Part shown: positions 43,042 to 54,800 of the stretch, piece by piece | Numbering within the stretch: the stretch's first letter is position 1 | How the letters are laid out: the number at the start of each line of letters is the position of its first letter | Origin: Pyropia haitanensis | Lineage: Eukaryota; Rhodophyta; Bangiophyceae; Bangiales; Bangiaceae | DNA length: 64,000 nt | Direction of reading: 5' to 3' | Assembly: GCA_008729055.1 (NCBI GenBank) | Contig: SDUX01000008.1 | Coordinates: forward strand, 4,923,756 to 4,987,755 | Made by a program: the position numbers and the translations under genes | The notes under the pieces: generated by a model | Database searches by the model: none | Told to the model about the DNA's origin: nothing | What the model saw: only the letters and a program-made list of their open reading frames with translations

Positions 43042-44988
43042 ATGGCGCCGTCCGTCTCGACATTGGCGTCGATGCCAGCCTATCGCTACGACCACGTCCG
43101 CGAGGCAGCCTGCGGTGACGCCGCCCCCGTCGAGGCGCCCGTGCCCCTGCGGGCGCCCCGCTACGGGGGTGGCGCCAGCTGCCACGCGCCACCGTCTCCG
43201 CCGACGCGGCCGCTGCCGCTGCCGCCAACGCCACCACCCTCTGCCGACGCTGCTGCGGGAGCCACCCGCCCCCCCTCCCCCCCGTCCACGCTGCTGCCGT
43301 CGCCACGGCCTCTGCGGTCAGTGGCGAGCGAGGCGTCACTCGACACCCTCTCCCTGCGGATGGCGAGCCTCCGCCGGTCGGCGGCCGCCGCCGCCGCGGC
43401 CGGCGGCGCCGCTGGCGCGGCCGCCGCCGCCGGCCGTGCTGGCGCCGGCGCTGCCGCATCGGTGGTGACGCGGGAGCTCGCTGTCGTCGGGCGGCTGTAC
43501 GGCGCGGCGGTCGCCGCGGCGGCACGCCGCGCCGCGTCGGCGGGCGTGGGCTGCGGCGGCGGCGGCGTCGGCGGCGGCGGCGGCGACGGCGCGGCGCCCG
43601 CAGCGGCGCCGCCACCCGGCCGCCTCGCCGCGGCGGTGGGCCTGCCCGCGTGCGCGGCGGCGGCGCTGCCGCCGCTGCCCACGTTTGTCGACTTTTGTGC
43701 CTATTACGACGACCGCCTCCGCGGCGCCGATGCGGAGCGGCGGCTGTACCAGGTGCTCCGCGGGGATGCAGCCAAGGTGCCCGTCGCGGCCGTCGCGGCG
43801 ACCGTCCGGGCGCTGCTGTCGGCGCGCGGCTCGCCGCTGTACGAGCGCAACGCGCGGATTGCGGTCGAGACGGTGCTGTACGGCCTCCACGCGGACCCGC
43901 TGGTGACCGTCTACACCGCCACCGACCTAGCGGGCCCGCGGCTGGCCGCGTCGCTCGCCGCCGCCGAGACGACGGGCGTGCTGACGGGTGCGCTCGCGGC
44001 GCTGGCGCCGGGCCGCTTTGCGGGCATGCTCATGGATTGGACGGACCTGCTGGAGGACGCGGGGCCGGGCGTGGAGTGCAGCTGCCCGGCCGCGGCCGCC
44101 GCGGCGGTGGCGGCCGAGGCGGCCGCCGAGGCTGCCGCCGCCCGCGAGCGCTCCATGCCCGACTCGTGGGCGTCGTCCGTGTCGCTTGCCGAAGACGCAG
44201 CGGTGGCTGGCGACGCGCTCCGCGTGCCTGGCCGTGATGGCGGCGGCATCGTCGATGATGCAGACATGCCGTTGTGCGCCAGCCCCCCGCCCATGTCTGT
44301 TATCTCGGCGAGCAGCAGCGCAGACTCGCACCTGTCGGTGCCCGAGCCGGCGTGCTCCCCCCACACCCTCAGCTGCGAGTACCACAGCGGCCGCGGCGGC
44401 GGCGGCGGCGCCGCCGCGTCGCGGCCGGCCGCCGCCGCCGACGGGCCCGCCGCCGCGGACGATGGCGACACGTGGGTGTGTGGGGGCTCCCTCAACGCGT
44501 TTTGCGAGGCCAAGGGCCTCCTCACCCCACGCGCCGTCGCGACGGTCGTGCGGCTGTATGGCCGGCACGGGCGGTTGTCGTCGGCGGGCTTTTGCCGCCT
44601 CTTCCAGGCGCTCACCACGTGCGGCGCGGTGGGCAGCGCGGTGGGCTACTGGTTCCGGGTGCTGGACCACGACCTCGACGGCGTCATTGGCGCGGGCGAT
44701 GTCCGCCACTATTACGCGCACAAGCGGGTGCTCGGGCACGCGGCCGAGCCGGACGTGGTGCTCACCTGCGTGCGGCACGTGTGGACGCGGCTGGTGGCCA
44801 TGGCGGGCGGCCGAACGAGCGGGCTGCGGCCGCGGGACCTCCGCGTGCTGACCGACAAGGAGCGCGAGTTTGTCCTCTGCGCGCTCCTCGTGCGGCGGGT
44901 GGACGACGGGGGGCTGGTCAACGTGCGCGCCACGCTGCGGCTGACGTCGGACGTGGATGACGGGTCCCCGCTGGGGGTGGTGTCGTGA
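43042..44988 (+). CDS. Protein phosphatase 2A B''-type regulatory subunit (PPP2R3-like)
   Basis: An intact 648-residue frame from the ATG at 43042 (TTCATGG). The N-terminal 200 residues are Ala/Gly/Pro-rich. A helical block begins at PTFVDFCAYYDDRLRGADAE and ALLSARGSPLYERNARIAVE, corresponding to the first EF-hand-like module of B'' subunits. After a low-complexity linker comes a second module: AVATVVRLYGRHGRLSSAGF, YWFRVLDHDLDGVIGAGDV with EF loop D542-x-D-x-D-G-x-I-G-x-x-D553, then RHYYAHKRVLG, LRPRDLRVL and a C-terminal FVLCALLVRR. The YWFRxxDxDxDG block is the best family marker. Ca2+ binding to this loop (Asp rather than Glu at position 12) is plausible. Role inferred: substrate-selecting subunit of PP2A. 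A different EF-hand protein remains possible. Confidence 0.75.
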   Translation: MAPSVSTLASMPAYRYDHVREAACGDAAPVEAPVPLRAPRYGGGASCHAPPSPPTRPLPLPPTPPPSADAAAGATRPPSPPSTLLPSPRPLRSVASEASLDTLSLRMASLRRSAAAAAAAGGAAGAAAAAGRAGAGAAASVVTRELAVVGRLYGAAVAAAARRAASAGVGCGGGGVGGGGGDGAAPAAAPPPGRLAAAVGLPACAAAALPPLPTFVDFCAYYDDRLRGADAERRLYQVLRGDAAKVPVAAVAATVRALLSARGSPLYERNARIAVETVLYGLHADPLVTVYTATDLAGPRLAASLAAAETTGVLTGALAALAPGRFAGMLMDWTDLLEDAGPGVECSCPAAAAAAVAAEAAAEAAAARERSMPDSWASSVSLAEDAAVAGDALRVPGRDGGGIVDDADMPLCASPPPMSVISASSSADSHLSVPEPACSPHTLSCEYHSGRGGGGGAAASRPAAAADGPAAADDGDTWVCGGSLNAFCEAKGLLTPRAVATVVRLYGRHGRLSSAGFCRLFQALTTCGAVGSAVGYWFRVLDHDLDGVIGAGDVRHYYAHKRVLGHAAEPDVVLTCVRHVWTRLVAMAGGRTSGLRPRDLRVLTDKEREFVLCALLVRRVDDGGLVNVRATLRLTSDVDDGSPLGVVS

Positions 44989-46227
44989 GTGGAGCCGCTT
45001 GGCTGGACGAGGTCGGCGGCGGGGCCAGTTGGGGGGGGTGGGTGGGGGAGGCGCGAGCTGGGTGGTAATTTTTGACCAGGGCGGCGACACGCGGTGTGGC
45101 CGCATCGTCTGGTGCGGTGGGGTGCGGATGTAGCGGGCGTGCGGGTAGGTTGTTTGTTTTTCTTCTTGTGGGGCGATCTCGTGTGTTTGCTTTTGTGTTT
45201 GTCGCGTATGGCGGGCAGGGCGCGTGCACAGCGTATATATATTTCCTGCCTGCTCCGTGTGTTGAGGTGTCCCTCCGTCGCGTGGGCACGCAACACCCCT
45301 CCAGCGGGGTGGCCAGCCGCCCCGACTGCCGTGGCACGCTGCCTGACCCGACGGCTTGTCCAGAGGCAGGGGGGTCCCTGGAGCCGCCACGGCGGCGCCA
45401 GCGCGCACGTCCCCCCCCATGCACCGCGCGGGTGCCCCGGCACCGTGCCCCCCCCCGCGCGGGACACACGCGCCGCCGCCGCCGCCGCGGCGGCAGCGGC
45501 GGCGGCGGCCGCGTCGGCCGTGCCGGCCGGGCCGACCCCACGCCCGCCACGGTGCGCGGCGGCCGGCAACCCCCCGCGGTCGCCACCGGGCGTGGGCGCT
45601 GGCTCACACGCCGCACGGGGCGGGCGCCGCTGCCGTCGGCGCGGGTGGGGGTGGGGCGGCTCGGCAACGCGGGCCGCCCCGGACCGGCACCGCCGCCGCC
45701 GCCCCGCAGACGGCCCCCACCTGGGGAGGGGAGGCGCGGCCGGCTGGGCGGCCGCCCGGTGCGGCCGACCCCGTGTGGCCGCGGGACGCGCCCGCAGCGG
45801 CGGGCGCGGCAGGCGAGTGGGCGGCGGCGCGTGGCGGGGCTGCGCACGAACGGGACGGCCGCGGCGGCTGGGGTGCGTACGGTGTGGCCGCGGGCAGACC
45901 CGCGGCGCCGCGGGTGGCCGCGGTGGCGCGCGGGCGGGCCGCCGCGGCGGGCCGCCCCGCCTGCGCCACCCGCTGCACTGCGTGGTACCGCCCACAGCGT
46001 GGGGGGTGGGCGCAAAGGGGTGGGCGGCGCCGCGGCGGGCACGCCACCGCCCCCCCCCCCGCCCCCCCTCTGAAACGACCAGCGGACCCCCCCACGGCGC
46101 CACGCACGCGCGCAGTGGCAGCGTCGCGACACAAAAAGAGGCAACGCATCAGTCATGACCTGCAGGAATCACGTCGGCAGGGACCGCCGCCGCCGCCCCC
46201 CGCCCCCGCCCCTCCCCCGCCACCCTG
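44989..46227. other. Convergent gap, PP2A-B''-like / AGC kinase
   Basis: About 1.2 kb. T-rich at 45140-45270 with a TATATATATT stretch at 45233-45242, then GC-rich. Open frames here are low-complexity shadows. No RNA gene was recognised. Confidence 0.45.
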
Positions 46228-48073
46228 CTATACAACCCCCGACGGCGGGGCGGCCCGGTGGCCATTCGGCACCCCCCCCCCGACAACGCCATTCACCATC
46301 GGGGCGGCGGCCAGCCCGTTGGCCTCCCCCCCCCCCCCCCCCGCCTCCGGCCCGTCGCCGCCGCCGCCGCCGCCGCCGCGCCCGGCCTTGGCGGCCGCCG
46401 CCGCCGACGCCGGCGGCGGCGGTGGCGGCGCCCCCACCCCAATGACCACGTGGCCGCCGGCGGGGGTGTGGTCATTGACCGCCTCGGAGAGGGAGCGCCC
46501 AAAGTCGTCGGTCGTGCCCGTCCACGTGCGGCCCGCCGCGGCGGGCCGCGCGCCCGCCCAGTCGAGGCCAATGCTCACCCGCCGCGCGTCGCCGCTGCTG
46601 TCGCTGCGGCCAGTGCCGCCGCCGCCGCCGCTGCTGCTGCCGCCGCCGCTGGCGCCGCCGCCGCCCACGACGGGCGGCGCAAAGCCGCCGCCGCCGCCAC
46701 CCCCACCCCCGCCCCCGCCACCGCCGCCGACGCCCCCCCGCCCACCCCCCGGCCCGTCCACCCGGTCCACCGCCACGGCCTTGTACTCTGCGAGGACGTC
46801 GCTGCCGCCGCTGCCGCTGCCGCTGCCGCCCCCCCTCCCCGTCCGCCCGCGCGACGACCCCCCCGGCGACTGGCCCGGCCGGCCCGCCGCGGCCGCGGCC
46901 GCCCCCCCCCCCCCCCCCCACGCGCCTTCTTCCCAAACGGCAGGCCGCGGCGCTTGGCCGGCACCGCCGCGGCGACCATGGTCGTCACCGCCGGCCGGGA
47001 CGGCGTCAGCTTTTTCGACAGCTTCTCCGCCGCCGCCGCGCCGGCGGGCCCCGCCGCGTCGCGGCCGACCTGCTCCACCGACGGCGCCGTGAGCGGCGGC
47101 GGCAGCGGCGGCGTGACGCGCATCGCGAGCACCGCGTCCCAGTCGACGCCGTCAAAAAACGGGTGCGCCTGCACGTCCGCCGCGTCGGCGGGGCCCGCGC
47201 CGAGGCGGCGGGTCACGTCCCGCTCCAGCAGCCGCCGCACCAGGTCCTTGGTCGGCGCCGCCCAGCCCGCCGTCCGCGGGTCGCCGTCCAGGTCTAGCGG
47301 CGCCCCGCGGATGCGGTCGTGCAGCGCCGCGCGGCCGCCGTCAGACGAAAAGGGCGGCCGCCCCGCGAGCATCACGTACGTGAGGACGCCGAGCGCCCAC
47401 CAGTCGACGGGCAGGCCGTGGCCCTTGCCCGTGAGCATCTCGGGCGCCTGGTAGATGGCCGTCCCCGACAGGTCCGTCACGGACGTGTCGGTGGCGGCGG
47501 CGGACGCGACGCGGCCGGCCAGCCCAAAGTCCGTCAGCCGCAGGTGGCCCGCCGCGTCGACGAGGATGTTTTCCAGCTTGAGGTCCCGGCACACAAACGA
47601 GTGGCGGTGGAGCTCGCCAATGGCGAGGACCAGCTCGGAGAGGTAAAAGACGACCGCCGCCTCGTCGAGCGTGCCGTGCGCCTTCATCAGGTCGAAAAAG
47701 TCGCCGCCCGACACGTACTCGAGCACCAGCACCACCGCGTCAAAGGTGTGGAAGCCCGACTCGCAGCGCACCACAAACGGGTGCGGGCCGGCGTCACGCA
47801 GGACGGCCCGCTCCGTCGTCACCGCGTGCAGCTGGCCGCTCTCCACCAGCTGCGTCTTGCGCATGACCTTGACCGCAAAGAGGGAGCCCGTCGCGCGCTC
47901 CCGCACGAGCAGGACGGTGCCAAAGGTGCCCTCGCCGAGCAGCCGCACCATATCACAGCCGGGCAGGGGGGGGACCGACGGCAGGGGGGGGTAGGCGCCG
48001 TCGGCGCCCGCCGCGACCGCGGCGCCGGCGCCCGCCGCCGCCGCCCCCCCCCCCCCCCCCCCCCCCCCCCCCC

Positions 48074-48105
<32 letters not shown>

Positions 48106-48303
48106 CCCACCCGCCCGCGGCCATGCCCATCGCCTCGGCGCGGCCGTCGACCGACTGGCGCCCCCCCCCCGGCGCAGACGGCAGCGGCGGGGGCTTGTCG
48201 CCGCCGCCGCCGCCGCCGGTGCCACCCCCCCCCCCCCCCGCCGCCGGCCGGCGCGGCCGCCGCCGCCGCCGCCGCCGCCAAAGCAGCCACACAGGCCCGC
48301 CAT
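46228..48303 (-). CDS. AGC-family Ser/Thr protein kinase
   Basis: The start is proposed at 48303 (MAGLCGCF, whose two cysteines could be lipidated). A Gly-rich N-terminus contains several frame switches at G/C runs (48040-48075, 48167-48176, 48225-48240). The kinase domain (about 47970-47120) is intact: P-loop LLGEGTFGTVLL, FAVKVMRK lysine, catalytic loop CRDLKLENIL, metal-binding TDFGLAG, activation segment GTAIYQAPEML, DWWALGVLTYVML and RRLGAG. The AGC extension starts HPFFDGVDWDAVLAMRVTPPLPP. The residue before Arg-Asp is Cys rather than Tyr or His. After one further switch in the C run at 46904-46918 the tail continues DVLAEYKAVAVDRVDG and ends at the TAG at 46228. Subfamily (PKA-, S6K- or Akt-like) is not resolved; no PH or cyclic-nucleotide domain is visible. 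Confidence 0.88.
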
Positions 48304-48919
48304 CGCCGCAGCAGCAGACACGGGCGGCGGCGGCGGCGGCGGCGGCGGGGGAGGGGGGGGGGGGGGGGGGCGGTGGGCACCCGCGGCGGGTCTCCCCACG
48401 CGCGACGGTGGCGCAAGACGCGCGGGGGGGGGGGGGGGGGGGGGGGGGGGAGGGGGGCACGGGGTGGCGCCGGCGAGTGTGACGGGGGTGGGGGGGCGCG
48501 TCGGCAGTGCCCGCCGGGGAGGGGCGGGCGGGGGGGGGCGGGAGCGCGAGCGAGCGAGCGATACGGGGGTGTGCCTGGGGGAGCGCGGGGGGGGGGGGGG
48601 GGGCGCGTCCCCGTGCCGCCAAGCCCCGAGGCGAAGAGCGGCGCGCCGCAGCGGCGCCGGCCGGCCGCCGACGCACCGCCGCACGCGCCGCCGCGGGGTA
48701 TCGGCCGCGGGCGCACCGCCGCCGCTGCCCCCCGCCGGCCGTTGGCGCGCCGCCACCGGCCGCCGCCGCTGGATGCCCGGATCCGACCCGCCGCCGCCGC
48801 CGCGGTGGCCGTCTGCGCCGCCGCCCACCCCCCCCCCTCCCCCCCACAACCCCGCCGAGCAATGGGAGCCCCTCGAGTCGGAGCGCGGGGGGGGGAGGGG
48901 GACGGGGTGCCGCCAGCCT

Positions 48920-48972
<53 letters not shown>

Positions 48973-48999
48973 TGCTGCTGCTGCTGCTGCCGCCGCCGC

Positions 49000-49030
<31 letters not shown>

Positions 49031-51868
49031 GGCACCCGCGCTCGGCCCGCCCACCGCGGCCGTCAGCGGCGGCGGCGGCGGCGGCGGCGGCGGGGGCGGG
49101 CACCTGGCGGCGGGAGGCGGTCGGCCCGCCGACCGGCGGCGGGCGGCGGGCGGCGGGCGCAACAGCGGCGGGCGCGCGGCCGGGGGGGGCGTCAAGGGGC
49201 ACCGCCGCGTCCGCGGCGCGGGTCGCGGCGCGGCCCGCGGCGGCGCGGCCCGCGCCGTGCGCAACCGCCGCGTCGGGAGCGCGCCCGCGGCGGCCGCCGC
49301 GCGGCGGGGTGTCGAGAGCGGCCGGCGCGCGCAAGGCGGCCCCGCGGTGGGGGGGGGAGTGGGGGGGGGGGGGGGGGGGCCGGCGGCCGCCGCGGACGCC
49401 CTGCGCGCTGCCGCACCGACAGACGCGTCACGCCGCGGCCGCCACCGCCTCCCCCCCCCTCCACCTCCTCTACCGGCCCCACGGAGGGGGGGGTGGCCCA
49501 CCGAGCCGCACCCCCCCCCCCCCCGCCGTCCCCCCCCCCGCTCCCCACCACCCGCAGTCGCCGCGCAGCGGCTGGCCCGGCGTGGCGCTTGCGTTGACGG
49601 TGAGCACGCGGGGGGGGGCGGGGGCGGGGGGACTGGGGCGCCGCCAGCTGGGACCCACCCTGGTGTCTGATTCATCGGCACCGCGTGCCAGGGGGGTGCG
49701 GCAGCCGGGCAGCTGCGCGTCGGCGCCGTCACCTTGGCCCGTTGCCGTGTGCCGCGGCAGGGCCGCAGAGGCCCAATGAAACTGACGCCCCCGGGATGGG
49801 GGAACGGAGGGGGGGGGGAGGAGGATCGAGACCAAACGTCTGGTCTCTCTCCAGCTGGAATGGTCACGAGAAGTGCCATCGTCGTATGAGCGACGTTTGT
49901 TCGAAGCGGTGGACACGACAACACTCTCAGAATCGCGCGAATATCTACATTTTCGTGTGAAGGCTGCGTGCAGCCGTAGGCGAGACTGTCCTGAAAAAAA
50001 ATGTCGATTGACTTTTCGGATAGGTCTAGGTTTTGTGCTTCAGCAAAGACCTGGTACGGCACGACCCCTTGTCTTGGCTGCAGCCAAGTCGACGTTGCGG
50101 CAGCCATATACGTCCATTGAATCCGCTTCGCACCTGCACTTGCTCCCCGCGGTCGCTGCACTCTGCTCTTGTTTGCAGTCTCGGGGAGCCGCCACAGATG
50201 CACCAGCATGATCACTGCAGCAGCTCCCTGCCAGCGCTGTCAACGTCCGGGAATTGCGATAGGTACGTCACCAGAGCGCACGTCCTCAGGGTACTTGTGA
50301 AGCGCCTGCGGAACTGTAGACATGAGTGACACCGAGGGCTCACCTGTGCGGGTTGACGATTCTCCGGTCCCTTCCCTGGGCATTCGTTCTTGTCTCTTGC
50401 AGGCAAGCGCGCCATTGCTCGCCGTGCCGTCCAAGCACTCAGCGCCATCGCCCAGCTGTGGCAGCTCAGACTCCCAAGACTGGCAATATTCGTCGGGCGA
50501 TTAGGTGCACAAGGACGAAACACAAAGCGCCACCATCTTCAAAGACATGTATTCCTGTACGGACGTATTATTCAGGCTCGATCCCGACCACGAGGTGGCG
50601 CACTGAACCGCGACTAAATTTCGACACGTCGCTAGATCTTCCTGTTGTGATACCTGCACCTGCCGGAGGACCGAATAATCGTTTTGTTCGCGCACGCAGA
50701 TGTGAAGATGTCTGCGCGGCCCCGCTTGAGCCCCTTCCCGTCCATCACTCGTGACCAGACCGCGCCTGGCCTCAGCGCTGGATCGTGGCGCCCCTCGCCA
50801 TGTGGCCGCCGCGCCTGTTTGCACGCGTGTGCACAGTTGTTGTTTCCGCCCTGCGAGGAACTTCAAGTTCCATTCAAATTATGGATACTTGAAAAGCAGC
50901 GAAACGTGGCACATCGCGTCAAGCGTCCAATCCGCGGCGCCCAGCAACGCACGCCCACACGACCACGCCCCCCGCCCCCCCACGGCGTGCTGCGCAAACG
51001 CCAGCACACCCCCCCCCCACCCCTCACCCACCCACCCACCCACCGGCGACCTTGCCCTGTCACGCGCCGTGATGCGCCGCAGACGGCGCGCGTCTGCCTC
51101 CGTCTCGACCCCCCCCCCCCCTCCCCCCCCCCCGCCCGCCGCCGTCCCCGCCCCCCCACCCGCGCTGCCCGTCGGCCGGGCGGCGCGCCCACGGAGGTTC
51201 TCGGCCACGCGCCCGCAACCGCACCCGCGCCCGCGCCGCCGCTGTGCCCCGCGCCGCCGCGCCGCCCGCGCCGCGTCGCTGCCTCCGCACCGCCGCGCCG
51301 CCGCCGCTGCTGCCACGCCGCGCCTGCATGTCGCCGGCCGGCCGCGGCGCCCGGGACGCCCAGTTTTGACGGCTGCTTCTTCCCCCCCCACCCCCCCCCT
51401 CCATCCACTCTCCCTCCACCACAGGCCTGCCTTTGGCCCCGGTTTTCCGCCGCCGCCGGCCCCGCGACCGCGGCCGCTGCCGCCGCCGCCGCGGCCGCGG
51501 CCGCCGCCACCGCCGCCGCCGTCGCCGTCGCCGTCGCCGCCACCCCGTCCCGTGCGCGTGCGCGCGGCAGCGAGGGAGGGGTGGGTTTTGCTTGGCGCCG
51601 CCGCGTCGGGGCCACCCACCAGCCGCTCGTCCGTGGCGCCCTGCACGGGCGTCGTCCGCCGTTGGCTCTGCTTTTTTGGGTGCTCGCTTGGTGTATCTTT
51701 TTGGCCTTGTCTGTTTTTTTTTTTCTCTTTTTTGGGGCGGCCGGCCTCTGCCCGACGCGCGCCTCCCCGCCGCACTTGTGTGGTGGTGGCCGGGGGCGGC
51801 GCGGCTGCGCGCAATCGGCGGCGGGCGCTCGCTACCCTGCGGGTCCCCCCCCCCCCCCGCGGTGGTTC
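48304..51868. other. Large intergenic region between the divergent kinase and USP genes
   Basis: GC-extreme from 48304 to 49770 (G runs, triplet repeats), then an AT-richer island (49820-50900), then C-rich to 51700 and a T run (51714-51734). An open minus-strand frame starts at 50215 in the AT-richer part; its first 120 residues are varied, but no domain is recognised. No tRNA or snRNA was identified. Confidence 0.45.
48921..49030. repeat. CCG/CTG triplet repeat
   Basis: An almost uninterrupted 110-bp run of CCG with interspersed CTG units, upstream of the kinase on its 5' side. It encodes poly-Arg, poly-Ala or poly-Gly/Ser by frame and is probably non-coding or unstable. Confidence 0.85.
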
Positions 51869-54800
51869 ATGCCGACACGGGAGCCGAGTGTGCCATTCGA
51901 TCCGCTGTTGTCGGCGGCGGTGAGCCGGGTGCCCGCCGCCGCGACGCCGCCGGGGGTGCCGTCCCGGGTGCCGGTCATCACGCAGGGTTCCGGTGCGGAG
52001 TACGTTTTGAGGGGGGTGGGGGGAAGGGGGGGGGGGGCTGCGGGTGAGGGTGGTGGGGGTGGTCTGTTTTGGACCTTGGTTCTGGACCTTGGCTGGACCA
52101 CAAGGGGTGGGTGTCGGTGGTGGGTGTTCTGTGGCGCGCGCGTTCTGCAGCTGACCAGGTCCTCTTTGTCCTTCGGGCTATCGACGCTGCTTTTTTTCTC
52201 GTCTCCGATGGACGACTGGGCGTGCGTGTGACTGATTGCATGTGTTTGCCTTTTTTTTTTTTTTTCTCCGCCTCTGCCCCTCTCCAGGCGGCTTGATGCG
52301 CCCGACGGTGAGCTGCGAGAGCAGCCTTGTGTTGACACCCCGGCGCGGGAGCAGGCCATTCCGTCGACAGCGGTGAGTACGCCGCGCGGGACCAAGCGGT
52401 CCCGGCCGCCCCCATCGTCCACAGACGAGCCGGTGCCGGTGCTGCTGCTGGCCACGTCCCCCGACCCGCCACCGCTGATGGACCGGCCTGCCGCCGAGGA
52501 CACGACGACGTACGCGGATGCGGGGCCCGAGCGGCCGCACGTCGGCGGGCGCGCCGCGGCCGGGGTGGCGATGCCTGACGCGGCCGCCCCGCCGTCGGGC
52601 GCGATGGCCGACGCAGCGCCACCACCGCCGCCGGCCGCGGCGGCCGACACGCCCCGTGGCGCTGACGGGGTGGCCGCCGCCGCGGCGGGCGGGGACGTGG
52701 GCTCCATGGATGGGGTCGCGGAGCGTCCGCCCCCGCCGCAGCCCGCCGCGGCACCGCCCCCGTCGCCGCCGCCGGCAGAGAACGTGGCGGGAGGCGGCGG
52801 CCGTGGCGGCGGTGGTGGTGTGGCCAAACACGACGCCCACATGGTTGCGGCCGACGTGCGTGGGGGTGGCCAGCCCGCCGCTGGCACGGAGGCGCCGGCG
52901 GTGGCCGCGCCCGCCCCCGCGACGGCGGCGACGCCGCCACAGCTGCTGGAGCAGCTGCGCACGCTAGAGGTACTGCAATCGTCGGCCGCGCGTGCGGAGC
53001 AGCAGCTGCGCGTTGCGGACGAGCCGCTGTCGGCTATCCGCCAGCTGATGAGTGCCATGTTGTGCCTGTTGGCCGTGTCGCGGCGGCTGCACCTGCTAGG
53101 CGGCGTGGCGGGCTTTCGCCGCGCGGTCCTCGCGCAGGGCGTCCCCCGCGCGGTGGGGCTGCTGCTCAAGCGCTTTGGCGGGTTCCGGCGGGGGCCCCTC
53201 CGCGATGCGGCGACCCGCACGCTCCGCGTGGCGGCCCGGTTAGTGGTGGCCACGCTCCCCCTGCACGTGCCCGAGGCGCTCGACATTCTCGGTCGGCTGA
53301 CCGAGCTCGATAATTACGGCGCGGCGGTGCTCGTGGTGTCTCAGTTTGGCCGTCGTGGGGGGGTGTTTCGCTCCCTGCCGCCACCCGTCGCGTCGTCGCT
53401 GGACACTTCGCCCCTGCACGGTGATGAGGACGCGGACATCGGGGACCTGGACGACGATGACGACGACGACGTGGAGGACGAAGCAACGGCGCTGGCGCTG
53501 GCCATCTCTCGTCGGGAGCTGTCGTCCTTTGATCTCGACCCGGCGGTGCTGGCCATGCTGTCGGGGGCAGACGGGGTCAAGGACTTTGTGGGGCCGCTGG
53601 TCCAACCGCCGTCGTCTATGGCCTCCTTTTCCAGCGCGGGCTCGGAGGAGTCCATTGGCGTTCCGCCCGCGCAGGACCGGGCCCGCGTGTTTGACAACGG
53701 ATTTGACATGGTCGGCGAAGGGAGGGGTGACGATGATGGCGGTGCCAGCTATAGGCCGACAGTCACCTCTCTGACGGCTGCCGAAGCCGGGAGTGGCAGG
53801 CTGGTAGCCCAGGGCCCTGGCGACGACACGGATACATGGCCGGCCGCTGACGGTGCCCTGGGTGTCGTTGGAGGGCCGTCTCCGGCGGGCATGGAGGCGG
53901 CGACCGACGAGCCCGCAGCGGCCCCTCCCCGCGTTGGCGACGGGTCGCCTGGTGGCCAGCGGCCTGCGGGCGTCGCCGACGTGCCGTCGCCAGCCGTGCC
54001 GCCTCTAGCGAGCGACGCCTGTGATGCTTCGAAGGCGCGGCCCAGCCGTATGGATGTGCAGGCACCAGTGCACCCCGGTGCCAGCCCTGACATGGACGTC
54101 GACGCCGGTGAGGCTGGGGACGCTCCGTGGGATTCCGAGTACGTGACGTCGACGCTCTATTCGACGACAAGCGACCCGGCGGCGGGTGCTGTGCCCGACG
54201 CCAACGACGCGGTGGCGGCGCTCGCGTCGGTGGTCAACGTGTTTGGCCGCCACGGCGGATTTGACTGCATCCTGTCGCGGCTACGCCGCGGGGTGCCTGC
54301 TGGTGTGGACGGTGCTGGCCACAGCGCGCCTCGGCGGCCCGATCAGCCAGCTGGGGTAGCTGGTGACTCGCAGAGGCCAGGCGGCCGTGAGTCAAGCGCT
54401 GACTTCCTGACAATGCACCAGGTCAAGGCGATGCTAATTCCGCCCCACCGGGTGCGCCTCTTGTTTGCGCCCCCCCGGGTGGACGCGGCCGGGGTGGTGA
54501 CTCAAGGCAAGCTGTCTGCGTTTGCCGCCGAAGCCCGCCAAGCAGTATTCTGCCGCGTACTGGCGCTCTCGGACGAGGAGCTGAAGAACGAGGAGCGGGT
54601 TGTCATTGACGCAACGCTTCACTTGGCAAACGACCTGGTGCGGGCCACCCGGGCGGTTACTGCCGTTCGGCGCAACGACTTCGTCTACACGGGAGGCACG
54701 GAGCCGATGAGCCCCGTCGTGCGGTCCCGGCTAATGGCAACCGCAGCCGAAGCGGAGCTGCGCGACGAGCAACACGTAGAGTACCTGTACATGAAGCTCA

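Noticed and set aside
42681..43118. Upstream plus-strand frame with a hydrophobic helix overlapping the start of the PP2A-B''-like gene
   Set aside because: It reads through the likely leader of the downstream gene in another frame and ends inside it; the helix comes from the pyrimidine-rich leader, which gives Leu/Val/Phe codons by chance.
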